DNA of 64,000 nt from Fasciola hepatica. Taxonomy: Eukaryota; Platyhelminthes; Trematoda; Plagiorchiida; Fasciolidae. The position numbers and the translations under genes were made by a program. How positions within the stretch are numbered: the stretch's first letter is position 1; each line of letters opens with the position of its first letter. Positions 1 through 11,040 of this stretch are shown in pieces. The notes below the pieces were generated by a model. It had not been told where the DNA came from. It was given only the letters and a program-made list of their open reading frames with translations, and did no database searches. The stretch is taken from assembly GCA_948099385.1 (NCBI GenBank), contig CANUEZ040000012.1:10891501-10955500 (forward strand), given 5' to 3'.

Positions 1-3000
1 AATGATGGCTCCTGGTACCGTGTGTGTGATTAGCCAGTCACAAGATGGCGTCATTTCATTCGGAGAAGAGTCCACCTAATTGTTTTGAAAAAGTGGCTCA
101 GTTTTTCCGGCGCCACATTTGACTTTTTTTAAATTGATCTGCTGATGTTTCCACCATTTGACTACTGCTTTTCTGTTATTCTTCGTTCAGGATGTGAATG
201 ATGGAACGTAAGGAAATTGCGATTTCCGCTCACTTTTGTCTGCGTTAGTTAATAGGAAGATTATCATTTTTTTTCTGAATGTAGGCTGTTCAATGATAGA
301 ATGTTAATGAATGTTGGAAAATAATGTTTTGATTCATTTACCATCTGTTTTCTCATGGATAACTTTATGATCGACTGTTTTGATTACTATTCGAAGCCTG
401 CTTACTCAAAGGTTTTCTATCTCTGAAAATCTTACGGAAGTTACAATTTTGTTCTTATTCTGGTGTGTTTGACTCAGTCTCGCAATAATTTTCGGAATAA
501 GCTGATGTTGCACATTTTATTTGCAGTATCCTCCTTGCAAAGGGCACTTTTACCGTACAGGGAAATTATCTTCCTTTGACTATCTCCCTCACTGAATGCA
601 ATACCTCTCAGCAAGAAACAATTAAAACGATCCCGACCAGTGTCTCTCAATAGTATGACCTTAATTGACCGTAAAATGAGCCTTGTGCGAAATATATTGG
701 TGAGTAACAACAGTATAGACATCTTAGTCGTGAAATACGAAAATCAACAAACGAAATGTGCACTGAAGCCGTTTGATGACAGAAAACCAATAATGATAGA
801 CGCAATAAACGCGTGGGATATTTTCCAGTCTGGATGAGTTATCAATATCACCCATCATTTATTTATTTGTTTGACAACGTTGAGGCTTGCATGAGGCATT
901 ATCTATTTGGCTATTTGGTTCATAGTAATGAAAACATCAATATAACTGCCTTAATGGATGTAGCAAATCACCCGCAGCTTCATTGAATGCTAACTGTTAG
1001 TCAGTTTTGCTTGGTTCGTTATTGGAATATAACCATAGTTTTCCTTTCCATCTAATGATGCCATAGGAAGTCATCCAATATTGTATTGTTTGGTAACATA
1101 CCTATGCTTACGGTAATACAATACAGGTGTATATTTTGCATCCACGGTGAGGCTAGCCAGTTGCTAAAGCATGATCACCGAGTCCCACTTTTATATAAAG
1201 TTTTGCGTGGTTAGCCTTTGTAATGGTTCTTAATTGACACCAGAATAAGCAAGTAAGTTCTATCGGACCGACAATACAACACAATACAACTGCTTAAGTG
1301 AGTCGGATTACTATTTGTTGAAGTGACCGATTGTTATATTCTCAGCACATGGGTACATGTAGAAAAGGGGGTGGGTGAAACTTAATTAAGGTTATTAGTA
1401 ACGTAATACATTTTATGCACGTTTTAATAGAAAGTGCTTGCTATATAGATACAATACGTTGTTTTTTGTTATCGGGGAGGTTACAGAATAGACCTGTTTT
1501 TTAACACGATAATGCCAACAACGTTTGGACAAATTTTATCATATTTATCGGTACTTTACATGCTAGTGCTCAAAATACGTGTACCGCTTACAGGATTGCA
1601 CATTCACATTGCTTCCAGGTAACACTTTAAAACGTCTCTCTTATAGTTCTTAGCTTCACAATCAATACAATACAACATGCAGCTTATTATGTTCATAATA
1701 AGAACCTTGGCACTAACATTAGCCTGTCTAATAAACTGATATTCAGTTCTGTAGACAACTATTGGATAAAGAGAGCAGCTAATTAATGAGGTAAACCGAT
1801 CGTCCTTAGCTAATGATTCCCTTGTTCACCTTAGCGTCTAACGTGAGACCAACGTAATCTTACGATATACAACTGTATTTGTATAAATGCTTACATATTT
1901 TGTATCTTGCATTGCGTGTGAGGAATCATTCTACTTGTATTGTCTGAGCCACGTTTCCCACAGTGAAAGAGACGAAAACTTCACTAGACGGTAGACAAAA
2001 CTGTATTGTCTGTTTGCACAATGCCCTCATTCCGGATTTAATTGAAAAAACGTCTTCGCGACCACTCGCTTTCTTTCACTTGATCTCCAGACGGTCTTAA
2101 ATGGAGTTTATAATAAGACATCAACTGGAGTAATATCCGGAAATTAATTTATTGGACGTGATAATCCATTCAAACGGAAGTTATTTAACGTAATTTAGCT
2201 GATTAATTTACAAGACTGTCTGGTATTTCTTGGGCGCCGTCCGCATGCATTTTTGAAACCAACCGTCACCTCGGAAACAGGAATGATACACTCAGGTGAC
2301 GGCCGTCAAAAGCGACTAGAACGGGCCCCGTCAGTAGTATTATTTTCCGTGACTTAAATATATGTAAAACTCCCGAATAATAGATTATTATTCACTGGGA
2401 TTATGGAAAATATTCACCTTAGTAATAATGAACTTAACCATAACTTCGCAGATTCCTCTAACAGAATCTATTCCCAGAATGCACGCAACAGCCGGACTTC
2501 ACAAAAAGTTTGTCATATTGAGTAAAGGAAGCTGATATATGTACAATAAAATTTGATGATTTTTCATCCTTCGTATTGCGCTCCGTTAGACAGTTTCTGC
2601 AAGACAATGAAAATACTGGAGGTAATTGTTTACTAATGGTTGTCAAAATGATAAGAATTATTCAATTGTTTACGTCAGACAACGCAGCTTATTTGACGGC
2701 CGTCCAATACAAATGTGGACCAATGTATTATTATATACTATTTATGTATGTTATTTAACACTTTGCTCCAGTTAGAGAGACCCGACAGCTACATTTAACC
2801 TAATATGAAACACATTTGCCAGACGCGCTAGTTTCGTTGGTCATTCTTATACTGCTACAGTAGTAGCCTGACGAAAGACGGTGACAACTGCCCATACATT
2901 TGTGGTGGATGTAGGTGGGCGTGTGTGTTTGCTAGTGCATGCATATGCTTTGGCTTGTGTGCGCTAATTGCAATGCACAGACAGCGGTGAGAAAATCCTA

Positions 3001-3769
3001 GGGATGTCCTAGTACCCCGGGCAGCGCAGTTGGGTATGACCGGAAAACTATTTCGGCGCCTAAAGGTGTAGGTGTGCAGGCACAGTGACCTAACATTGAC
3101 GGAAGCAACTGCACCTCTGAGGTGAACTTTGCACGGTAAATATAGGAAAAGTGTATTGTGAAATTCATCGTTTGTGAGAAGTACCGATATGGATTGAGAA
3201 GCTATAGTGATAATTACGAAAGAGGTTGAAATACAGGAGAAGTCCATTCGTATGTAGCACCCTTAAGGATATAGAGGGTTTATGACTAGAGGACGATAAC
3301 TGAATTATATCGCCCGAAGGAATTGTGATAAACACACAATTAGACCTTGTGTTGACTGCTCAGACGTAACTACAGATCCATGAATAGGTACCGATGAACC
3401 GGCTAGTTAGTTCAGTGATGATGCCAATATACTTTGTGGTCAGAGCTTATCAACTGGTCGTGCTTCCCAGCCATTCCGTTGTTGAAGCAGTTTTTCTTCT
3501 TGCTGACTGAACGGTGCCCCTGTATTGTATATAGGTATGAATACTAATTACTGCCGCATTTATGCTGGGATGAATGTGTTTGATCAACAGCTTGTTTGGC
3601 AAATCCATTTTACCAGTATGGTCGAAATTAACCAAATGTAGATTGTCCTCAATCAGAAATGGGCGACTACAAGATCCAATAGAACTGTATGATTTTACCA
3701 CAATTTTATTGCAATTCATTTCAGTTTTGTGAAGTGAAATAAATTTGCCAACATTATTTCAAGTTACTT
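1..3769. other. No recognisable gene
   Basis: AT-rich DNA. The open frames here (up to 130 codons, minus strand 2,855-3,247) show no family motif or biased composition that I can trust. Short CAATACAA motifs recur between 1,100 and 1,690. Confidence 0.5.
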
Positions 3770-4990
3770 TAACTAATACCTAGCCGCAACTAACGGCGAC
3801 TCCATTAGTTACCACAGTACAATAAATATGTTTAAGTTAGAAATAAGCACAGATGACTGTGCACACGACAATCGCAGTTACAGTGCATTCTTCCAGAAAT
3901 ATCCAACGTGATTATCACATCTGCTTAACGGCTATAATGAAATTAGTGCCAGGAAGCTAACAGTTGTCAATAATATGCAAATATTAGTTTCGTCACGGTA
4001 TGCCGGGTATTGACAAAATACAACAACCAGGTTCAACCCGTTGTCAGGTTGGTGATGTCAGCTTTACTAAGTAAACGTTCAGCACTTGCCAAAAGCTTCA
4101 CGAACCTTGGCAGGGTAAGCGCCGTTAAGTAGTCAGTCCATAACATGGATGCAATATATTGAGCCGGACACTTGCATTTGATCATTTTTCTTGTGTCGGG
4201 CTTCCACGACATCCATACAACCAGTGATCACAGGCTGGCAGGAAGATACGGCTACATATCTTGAAAAGTGAGGCTTCTGTGTTCAAGTCACGTCATCAGT
4301 ACATTTATGCACCCGACTGAGTGGATTTCCAGCATCTAAACCATATATGTGGATATAAAACACGGATTCGCGAAACACCTACATCTTAGGGAAGTTTTCA
4401 TCAAAATAAACAGTCCCGTAGATCTGTGGTGACTTTCACTGGATCAACAAACATACAAGCGCTGTACGGCGAAAAAGAAGTGCGAGAAAATCGAAATTCC
4501 AACTTTCAGTGCATACATCATAATGCTATTACTACTTTAACTCTCTTCCTGCTTTGTCAAGCTGACGATCATTCTGATTTCTTAGGTTACTGCTGAGAGG
4601 CAGCAATGAGAGAACCGTCGCAATCCACGAGTCGTCAATGATTGTTCCAACTGAACTAGATTCATTGAAGTCTTTCACATTCAGAAGACCAAAGTGAATA
4701 TACGAGATTAAATCGCAAACGGGTTGGCGATAAACACTTTTCTGATAAGTGATATTTCGCCGATCAGATACTACATAAGTTGCTATTCGGCTCGGGTTTT
4801 CTATGCAAGAAGCTACTAATTTGACCAACATGGCCCGTTTATTCACAATGATCGAGTTCATGTTAGTTTAAATGCCACTACCGGTTCACTCGATTTGCGT
4901 AGGTAGCTTTATCCGATCACTTTGTGGTTGAAACAACACCTTCGAATGTATAATTTGTAAATTCTGTTGTCGTTCATCAGACAATGCCAA
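3770..4990. repeat. Dispersed repeat, copy 1 (partner at 49.2-50.06 kb)
   Basis: Two segments match 49-50 kb in the same orientation and order: AACCTTGGCAGGGTAAG near 4,103 against AACCTTGACAGGGCAAG near 49,463, and TTTGACCAACATGGCCCGT near 4,821 against CTTGACCAACATGACCCGT near 49,925, the latter followed in both by GGTAGCTTTAT and ATCACT. Identity is perhaps 65-75% by eye, with gaps. Family unknown. A 109-codon minus-strand open frame inside (4,532-4,861) shows no motif. Confidence 0.5.
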
Positions 4991-5499
4991 GAAATTTTTC
5001 TCACGAGAATTCAGAAGTCAAAATCTGGCTACTGTTACTGTTTGCAGTAGTAGTATTAGAAATTTGAAGCTCCAGGGATGCGCCAATTCCCGAAGGACAC
5101 CCTATACATTTGGCAACACTAAACCACTTGTGCCCTTCGGGCAGGATGGCACGAAACCCCCCATGGGAAAATTCCCCATACCCATGGGCCCTTAAAACTA
5201 GCATAAGTGGGTCAGTATAAATTTTCATGTGGAATGCTTGATCCAGGTTTTGGCAGTCAGTCAGTGTAGAGGGGACGCATGATGTTTGCGTACGGTATTT
5301 TAGCTTATCTATCCCGTGGTCCGCTTGCATGACCGCATGTGTGCCAGTAAAATTAGACATCAATTTGGCACGGTGTGTTTTGCTAGCGTGCCTACATGAC
5401 CCAAAGAGCTACGCAGAACAGGTTCCTTAAGCCGAAGATGCAATTATGCCTGACAGGTCAATGGGTGGGGGCCAGAAGTAGTGTGGACAAAAATGTGTA

Positions 5500-5840
5500 G
5501 GCACCCTTGGGAGGTGGAATTTCTCAACTTGCTACTCAAAACCTTGTTAGTAGGCGGAATGAAGCAAATAGTAAGGCCGGTTAGAAAGGTGTACGCGAAA
5601 ATTACATGATAGAGAAGCAAATTAGCGGACTTAACCGGTATTTAATGTCCAATGGTGGCTCAAGGCTCCACACTAACCTTAAACGAAGAGTTCATAGGTG
5701 ACATATTCCTTCCTATTACATGGTGTTCTGATGAGGATGAAGCATGATAAGGTCAGTGGTCCAGACGGGTTGTTGTCAAGATTGCAAACTGAATTTGCTC
5801 TCATTTCATCCTCAGCGGTAATAGGTTAATACAATCAACT
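5500..5840 (+). mobile_element. CR1-like LINE relic, linker and start of reverse transcriptase
   Basis: Short, badly decayed plus-strand fragment. One frame reads RRNEANSKAG, a stop, then KGVRENYMIEKQISGLNRYL, resembling the charged linker between endonuclease and reverse transcriptase of CR1-type LINEs; further on, HDKVSGPDGLLSRL at 5,735-5,780 matches the KSxGPDGL motif that opens the reverse transcriptase. Similarity fades after 5,840. The assignment rests on these two motifs only. Confidence 0.5.
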
Positions 5841-6109
5841 TGATTTCCGTGGAAGTACCGCGGATTATGCTGGAATGGCATCCACGAGGCGGGTGCATTT
5901 TCACTGCCTGGAAGATATACTGTACAATCTAACACTCCGGACTTGTGTGTTCAAAAACGTCTGTTGCATCGAACGTGTCTGAACCAGTTGCTGAACAACA
6001 TATTGTTCCCTAGAGATGATACTACAGCGGATAAACACAGAGAGGAGAGGCTTACCTGTCAAAAAAACCCCACCGAATTGCCGTAGAAGTGGAGTGTCTG
6101 AGGTTTCTG

Positions 6110-6410
6110 TTGACGGTGGGGAAAGTCATTGCACATTATCGGGCAGCTATCGCCCGCCTAAGCTGGGCGGCCCCCGGTCCATGGGGATAAGGACTGAATC
6201 CGAAAGACAGATCGATGATGAAGCAACGGCGAAGACAATCCAGAATGCATACAACGATCATGTCTCACGTGACAGACCAGAAGAATTTTCTTCATGGGTT
6301 CTTCGGTCACGTTCCCATGCTGGATTACCGCCCCACTGCCTGGTGGGTGAGACTTTTGAGTCAAAGGCTCCGGTTAGGGTTCTCAAAAAGCCCTCTTCTG
6401 CGGTGTAAGT
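6110..6410 (+). repeat. Unnamed dispersed repeat, copy 1
   Basis: The stretch at about 6,286-6,385 matches, on the opposite strand, the DNA at about 13,806-13,898; for example both hold TTCGGTCAC followed by CTGGAT and TTGAGT-AA-GG blocks. The translated copies also agree (SWVLRSRSHAG and LPPHCLVGETFE here; TLVFRSHYFRG and MLHCLLGQTIE there). The similarity seems to extend weakly upstream to 6,110. I do not recognise the family. Confidence 0.6.
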
Positions 6411-6894
6411 AGCCGCGAATTATGACTCGTCCAGAAACGTCCAGGTTCCTTCTTGTAAAGGGCTTTACAAATTTTACCTTCCTTATTTAAGATCAATGCA
6501 AAATGCCACGAGATTTTGCGGCTAAAAAACGGTATTCCAGGAATAGGACAAATGAAATACACATCTTATGTTTGAAACATTGGGTCCCCTTGATTCAGTT
6601 CATCAAAACAGATAGAAGACATAAATTGCGAGATGCAAGCATTTCTTTTAATCTTCTCAATCGCGTACGTAAAACATGCGAATTCGTATTCGAATGGGGC
6701 ACAGAGCAAAAAAAATGGAATAGATAGTGTCAAGCGAAATTAGGAAACAGTTCAGTAAACCTGATTGGTTACCGCTACGGCAGGCGCACATTGTGGGTCA
6801 AAAGCTTCTGTGCACACAGTGGAGGCCTAAGTCTACTTATCAACACAGCCTCACAAAAAGCTAGAAGCTTTGGGTTCCGATTCCATGCAATCAC

Positions 6895-7554
6895 TCAGAA
6901 CGCTTGACCCGGATCAATCCGATGACGAAAGGTCACAAGGTGTTTCGCGATCGATGAAGCCAGGTTTCTAGTCGTCGTCTGTTGTCCGGGTGGAGAGTGA
7001 CTCATCCACTGCACTAACCACTTCGGTACATGCTCTCCCATTCTTTGACTGAGGCACCGATCCGTTCTGCCTATGTAGGTGTCACCGGAGCTGCAGTTGA
7101 ACTGATAAATGACGTGAGAGGCATTCAGATTCGTGACACTGTTTGAATGTGCTTGGAGGTTTAGTCGTTTGGTGGTTTGCGAAATCTGCAATTCAGCCAC
7201 CAAGTAGGTGCGCTTAAGAGCACACTTTCGATTTTGGCTAATCCGATTGAACAGATGATCCCCTTTAAATGGTAACACCAGAGTAACTCGTTTTTTCTCG
7301 ACCGTGTCGACTTGTGCGGTCTTAGGCCTTTCTCTGTTGTGGATCTCAATGAACTTATCAGGGTATCCATTGGCACAAAGAGTTTGGGATGAGAACTCTT
7401 CTTCCTTTTGCAGTTGGTCTACACTGCAGATTTTACGCGCTCTGTGGAACAGGGTTTTGACTAAGCCCCTTTTGTAGGCAACTGGAGAACTGAGTGTATT
7501 GTCCACTCCATGTTGCTTTACGACGGATAGTTTTCTGAATTGTCCCATCTGCAC
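6895..7554 (-). pseudogene. Penelope-like connector and GIY-YIG endonuclease fragment
   Basis: 219-codon open stretch. The first 80 residues carry the Penelope connector (KTLFHRARKICS, ANGYPDKFI). The C-terminal half has the GIY-YIG nuclease domain: YQFNC, then DTYIG in place of the usual YxGxT context (YIGRTDR), then RMGEH. The YIG and the following arginine are present. The first 25 residues are out of frame relative to the RT, showing a frameshift near 7,490. Confidence 0.9.
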
Positions 7555-7641
7555 GTTTTGTTATCATGATATCCAAAAAAGCGAGGCTGCTACCACTCTC
7601 TGTTTCACATGTGACTGATAGATTGGGATGTATGGTGTTCA

Positions 7642-8001
7642 TCAGGTTGAAGAACTTAGTAAACCGTTCATCCTCAGTAAAATCAAAACATCATCGACAT
7701 AACACTTGTACAGGGTAAACTGGATGATATTCTGATGTACATTTTTCTCAATCATTCCCAAAAAGATATCTGCCAATGTGGATCCAAGAGGGCTACTCAT
7801 TGCCACACCATCAATCTGTCTGTACGACGGTCCTTCGAAATCAAAACGTATATTTTCTGTACACAAAAGAATGAGGTCCCGGATGTATGTAACAGGAATC
7901 GGTAACGTGGGTCTGAGTGTTGTTACTATGTCGCACAAATACTCTACCGTTTCTCTTAGGGGTACACTGGTGAAAAGTGAATCAACGTCAACGGAAAACA
8001 T
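7642..8001 (-). pseudogene. Penelope-like reverse transcriptase fragment
   Basis: Longest open piece of the Penelope-like reverse transcriptase, 119 codons. It contains palm motif A (DVDSLFTSVPL), the substrate-grip motif (GVAMSSPLGSTLADIF) and the catalytic YVDD of motif C near its end. The last residues after YVDDVLILL are out of register because of a frameshift: the other frame continues with DFTEDERF-like residues into the next fragment. All catalytic aspartates are kept, so inactivation is by frame breaks rather than by loss of the active site. Confidence 0.9.
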
Positions 8002-8259
8002 TTTTGGGAACTCACGGATATTCGCTCCAGGATATCTGATAGTTCAAATGAGTCCTTCAGATAGTGTAATGTCATGTTGACATGCTCACTTCATTTCCCT
8101 GCTTTCATCATTCGCAAGCTGTCAGGTAGGATAACAGCCTCTTCCCGGTAGAACTCTTGAAATTTTCAAAATACATGTATGCTGTCTCCGAAACACGCAT
8201 ACAGGACCCCACTTCCATGATCTCGCTTCGCACCCAAGACACAACTTTGATATTCTCGT

Positions 8260-11040
8260 GCTCTATGACCCGATATCTAGTACTCGTGGTCAGTCAGGCG
8301 TTGGGTCTCTTTGAGCACGAAAGCTGAGCTTGAACAGCTAGACTGGGTTCCAACTAGCAGTCGTTTGCGTGCAGTTCGGTTAGGCGGTTCCGTGCATGTC
8401 CACAGAAACAAATGGGGGCGTCCATTCTTGTTCCTCGGGTCTGTATATGTGCCCACGAATTAGTTCCTCTGAGTCCAAGGATGAATTCTACCACGATTCG
8501 TTTTTATTGCTCCGACTAGTGCTTCAAAAGGACGTGGTGGTCATTGCTGGGGATTTCATCGTGCAGGTTGGCTGTTTGGGGGTTTCAAAAGACACATCAT
8601 TGGCTCGTTTGCTATCTCGGCTGATAGGACTGACGACAGCTGTCGTCTCATACGGCCATGCTCTGACTATAGACTGTTTCTGACGAGTACCAGTTTCTGC
8701 CATAAGAAGCAGCACTGACTCACATGGCGTCCTCCTAAATTTTCACCAAGTTGGACTCAAGTTGACCATATTATCACCGGGCACTGCTTGTGTGTCTGAA
8801 TCGATGGTTTTCGTTCAATATGGCCCAGAAAAGTCAACTCTGACCATTCTTTTTTACGTGCTCTCTTTTATTAACGTCTAGTATGTTGTCGCGCGAAAGC
8901 CATCCGCCTCGCACAGTTGCTTCTAGACGGTGACCGACGTTCTGCTTTCCAGGTAGAACTATCTGCACGGTTATCCATACAGCCGGATGTTCAGCACCCA
9001 AATTAACGCTGGCAAAGATCAAGGAAGCCTTGCACGTCTCTTCTGGTGCCACAAAAGTCCCGAGCTCATGTAGGCTTCACAAATGATAGTTATCTTTGAC
9101 ATCAGCTGCCCTGTTAGATACTCACAGATCTGTCCTTCCTAACACCACAATCAATGAGATACGCAAATCCCTAAGCTGCCAACAGAATAGGAGTTTGAGA
9201 AATGATCGTGAACAGCGGTGGATTGCGAAATGTGCAGGCGTAAATAAGGCTGCGTCTTTTTCCATTAGTCGTAACTCCTACTGTTTGATTAAAAATACAG
9301 GTCCACAGAAGCCCGGTATAAGTGAGTTAACCAAGGAATCCAGTGGCCTGCTGATTCGTTTTCAGGGAAATAGTCTGAACCGTCGGGCGGAGCACTTTAA
9401 GACACAGTTCAGTTAGCCCTTTTCTGTAGAGAGCCTTCTGAACATGCCCAAAAGAGAATGGATGCAGGTAGATATAACTCCTCCAACAGAAAAGGGACTA
9501 TTCGTGAGGTATTTTATCTGAAAAGATAGAAGGCTGCTGGAAGCAGTAGGTTATCTCCGTCCTTTTCCAAGTATGGCGACAAACCTTCGGCTTCGAAGTT
9601 AACGAAACTCCTCTCGGTATTTTGGGATAGTGAGCAGTTTCTCAGGAATGGTGTGAATCACCGATAGTGCCAGTTCACAAAAAAGGTTATTAGTCCTCTT
9701 GTGAAAACTACGGAGAAATGAGCCTGGTAAGTATCGCATTAAAACTACTCTTCGGGGTTATTCTACACCTAGCATCCAACGCTCTTGAAAAATGCATGTG
9801 TGAGAATCAAGCCGGTTCCAGACCCTGTCGGAGTTGTACCGATCACAGCTTTACTCGTCAACAAATTTTGAAGCACAGACACAACTGCAGTAGGTTCACT
9901 ATTCTATCTTCCATGATCTGAAAGTGGCATTCGACTCAGTAGACCACACAGTTTTCTGGCGATACCTGTCATTGAAGGGTGTGTCCGGGAAATTTATTTC
10001 TCTTGTCTAATCCTCGTATGCAAACAGCCGAAGACGAGTTCGTGGTACGGCGACCTTTCACCCGAGCTCACCACGAGGAGTGACTTACGTCGGTGTTAGC
10101 TCTGTCGCCCTTTATTTAAAACTTTTGATTGGAATAGCTCTCGGGATGGCCCTATCCTCATGTGAGAATAGCAGGAACCACCTGTGCTCATGCAGTAGAC
10201 TGTATGACTTGGAATAGGCAGACGATATTGTTCTTCTGAGTGAAGATCCACGTAAGTTGTAAGCTCTCTTAGATAGCATATACAACAGTGTTGCAATGTC
10301 TGGGATGCGTTTTGCACCTTCTAATTGTAAAAGGTTACTGCAGGACTGTTTGCGCTATACTAAACCTTCTCCTGTCAGAGGAAGCTCTAACTGAAACAGT
10401 TGATTTCCGTTGTCTGGATAGTTACACCTCACAGGCAACAAGGTAATGGATGAAGTATTGTCACGTGTACAGAAGGCACATTTGACTTCAGTCAACCTCT
10501 GTTATCTGTCCCGCCGGCGTGACATTCGACGGTCTCTGAAGGATCAAGTGTATATCACGGTGTTTAGGTCTGCTCTAACACACGACCCAGACACATGGCC
10601 ATTAAGGATAGAAGATAGGCGAAGACTATCGGTGTTTGAGCATCAGTGTCTCGGTAGTATTTCTGGAATATGGTGAGAACACTATATCAGCAATACTCGG
10701 GTCAGACGTAGAATGTTGGGAATCTAAGGTCAGTCACTGGAACAAGTAGAACCTAAACGAGTTAAGGTGGCTGGGAAATGTGTTACGCATGCCCACCGAT
10801 AGACTTCCTCGTCTTACGCTGTTCTTTGAGGTGCGTAGCGACTGAAAGGTAGGTTGAACTGGTTGGTGCATGACATGGCAGAGAGCTATTAATACCTTGA
10901 ACAATGAACTTGGCTAAGTGGGACATGTGAAACTTATGGGTTGGGATCCACGAGACCCGCCTACCAAATGATCGGAAACATCGAGTAACATGGCTGTTTT
11001 GCACACAGCATCGTTGTTACATTCGGGCTTTTTCTTTGTC
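8260..11040 (+). mobile_element. RTE-type LINE, decayed
   Basis: Plus-strand non-LTR retrotransposon relic with family blocks in the expected order, spread over three frames. Endonuclease: SRLRAVRLGGSV near 8,360, KDEFYHD and VVVIAGDF at 8,480-8,560. Linker: NRRAEHFKTQF at 9,380-9,415. Reverse transcriptase: NQAGSRPCRSCTDHSFTRQQ at 9,805-9,865 and a degenerate block continuing to about 10,060. C-terminal domain: SRRRDIRRSLKDQVY then DTWPLRIEDRRRLSVFEHQC at 10,520-10,655, followed by VRRRMLGI and a WLGHV-like degenerate block to about 10,960. Many stops and frameshifts are present. The AGDF endonuclease motif, the ETWPLRIED-type C-terminal domain and the linker fit the RTE clade (SR2-like in schistosomes, family knowledge). 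It abuts the Penelope-like relic on the other strand. Confidence 0.88.

Larger units (their letters stand above)
6895..8095 (-). mobile_element. Penelope-like element, broken reverse transcriptase plus GIY-YIG endonuclease
   Basis: Minus-strand relic of a Penelope-like retroelement. Reading from 8,001 downwards, the reverse transcriptase shows FSVDVDSLFTSVPL, then the block QIDGVAMSSPLGSTLADIF and the catalytic YVDD motif (near 7,690). After a frameshift near 7,670 the thumb region follows (LAFLDIMITK at 7,565-7,595), then another frameshift near 7,490 leads to the connector and to the GIY-YIG domain: VIYQFNCSSGDTYIGRTDR ending in RMGEH (7,020-7,115). The order RT then GIY-YIG is specific to Penelope-like elements of the EN+ type. 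A third break lies near 8,003, since coding similarity (HYLKDSFELSDILERI) continues upstream in another frame to about 8,095. At least three frameshifts make it non-functional. The element ends and any terminal repeats were not found. Confidence 0.92.

Noticed and set aside
2855..3247. 130-codon minus-strand frame as a gene
   Set aside because: No domain, no splice or start context, and a composition like the surrounding DNA.
5001..5363. 120-codon minus-strand frame as a gene
   Set aside because: No recognised motif; it lies at the edge of a transposon-rich region and may be part of an unknown relic.
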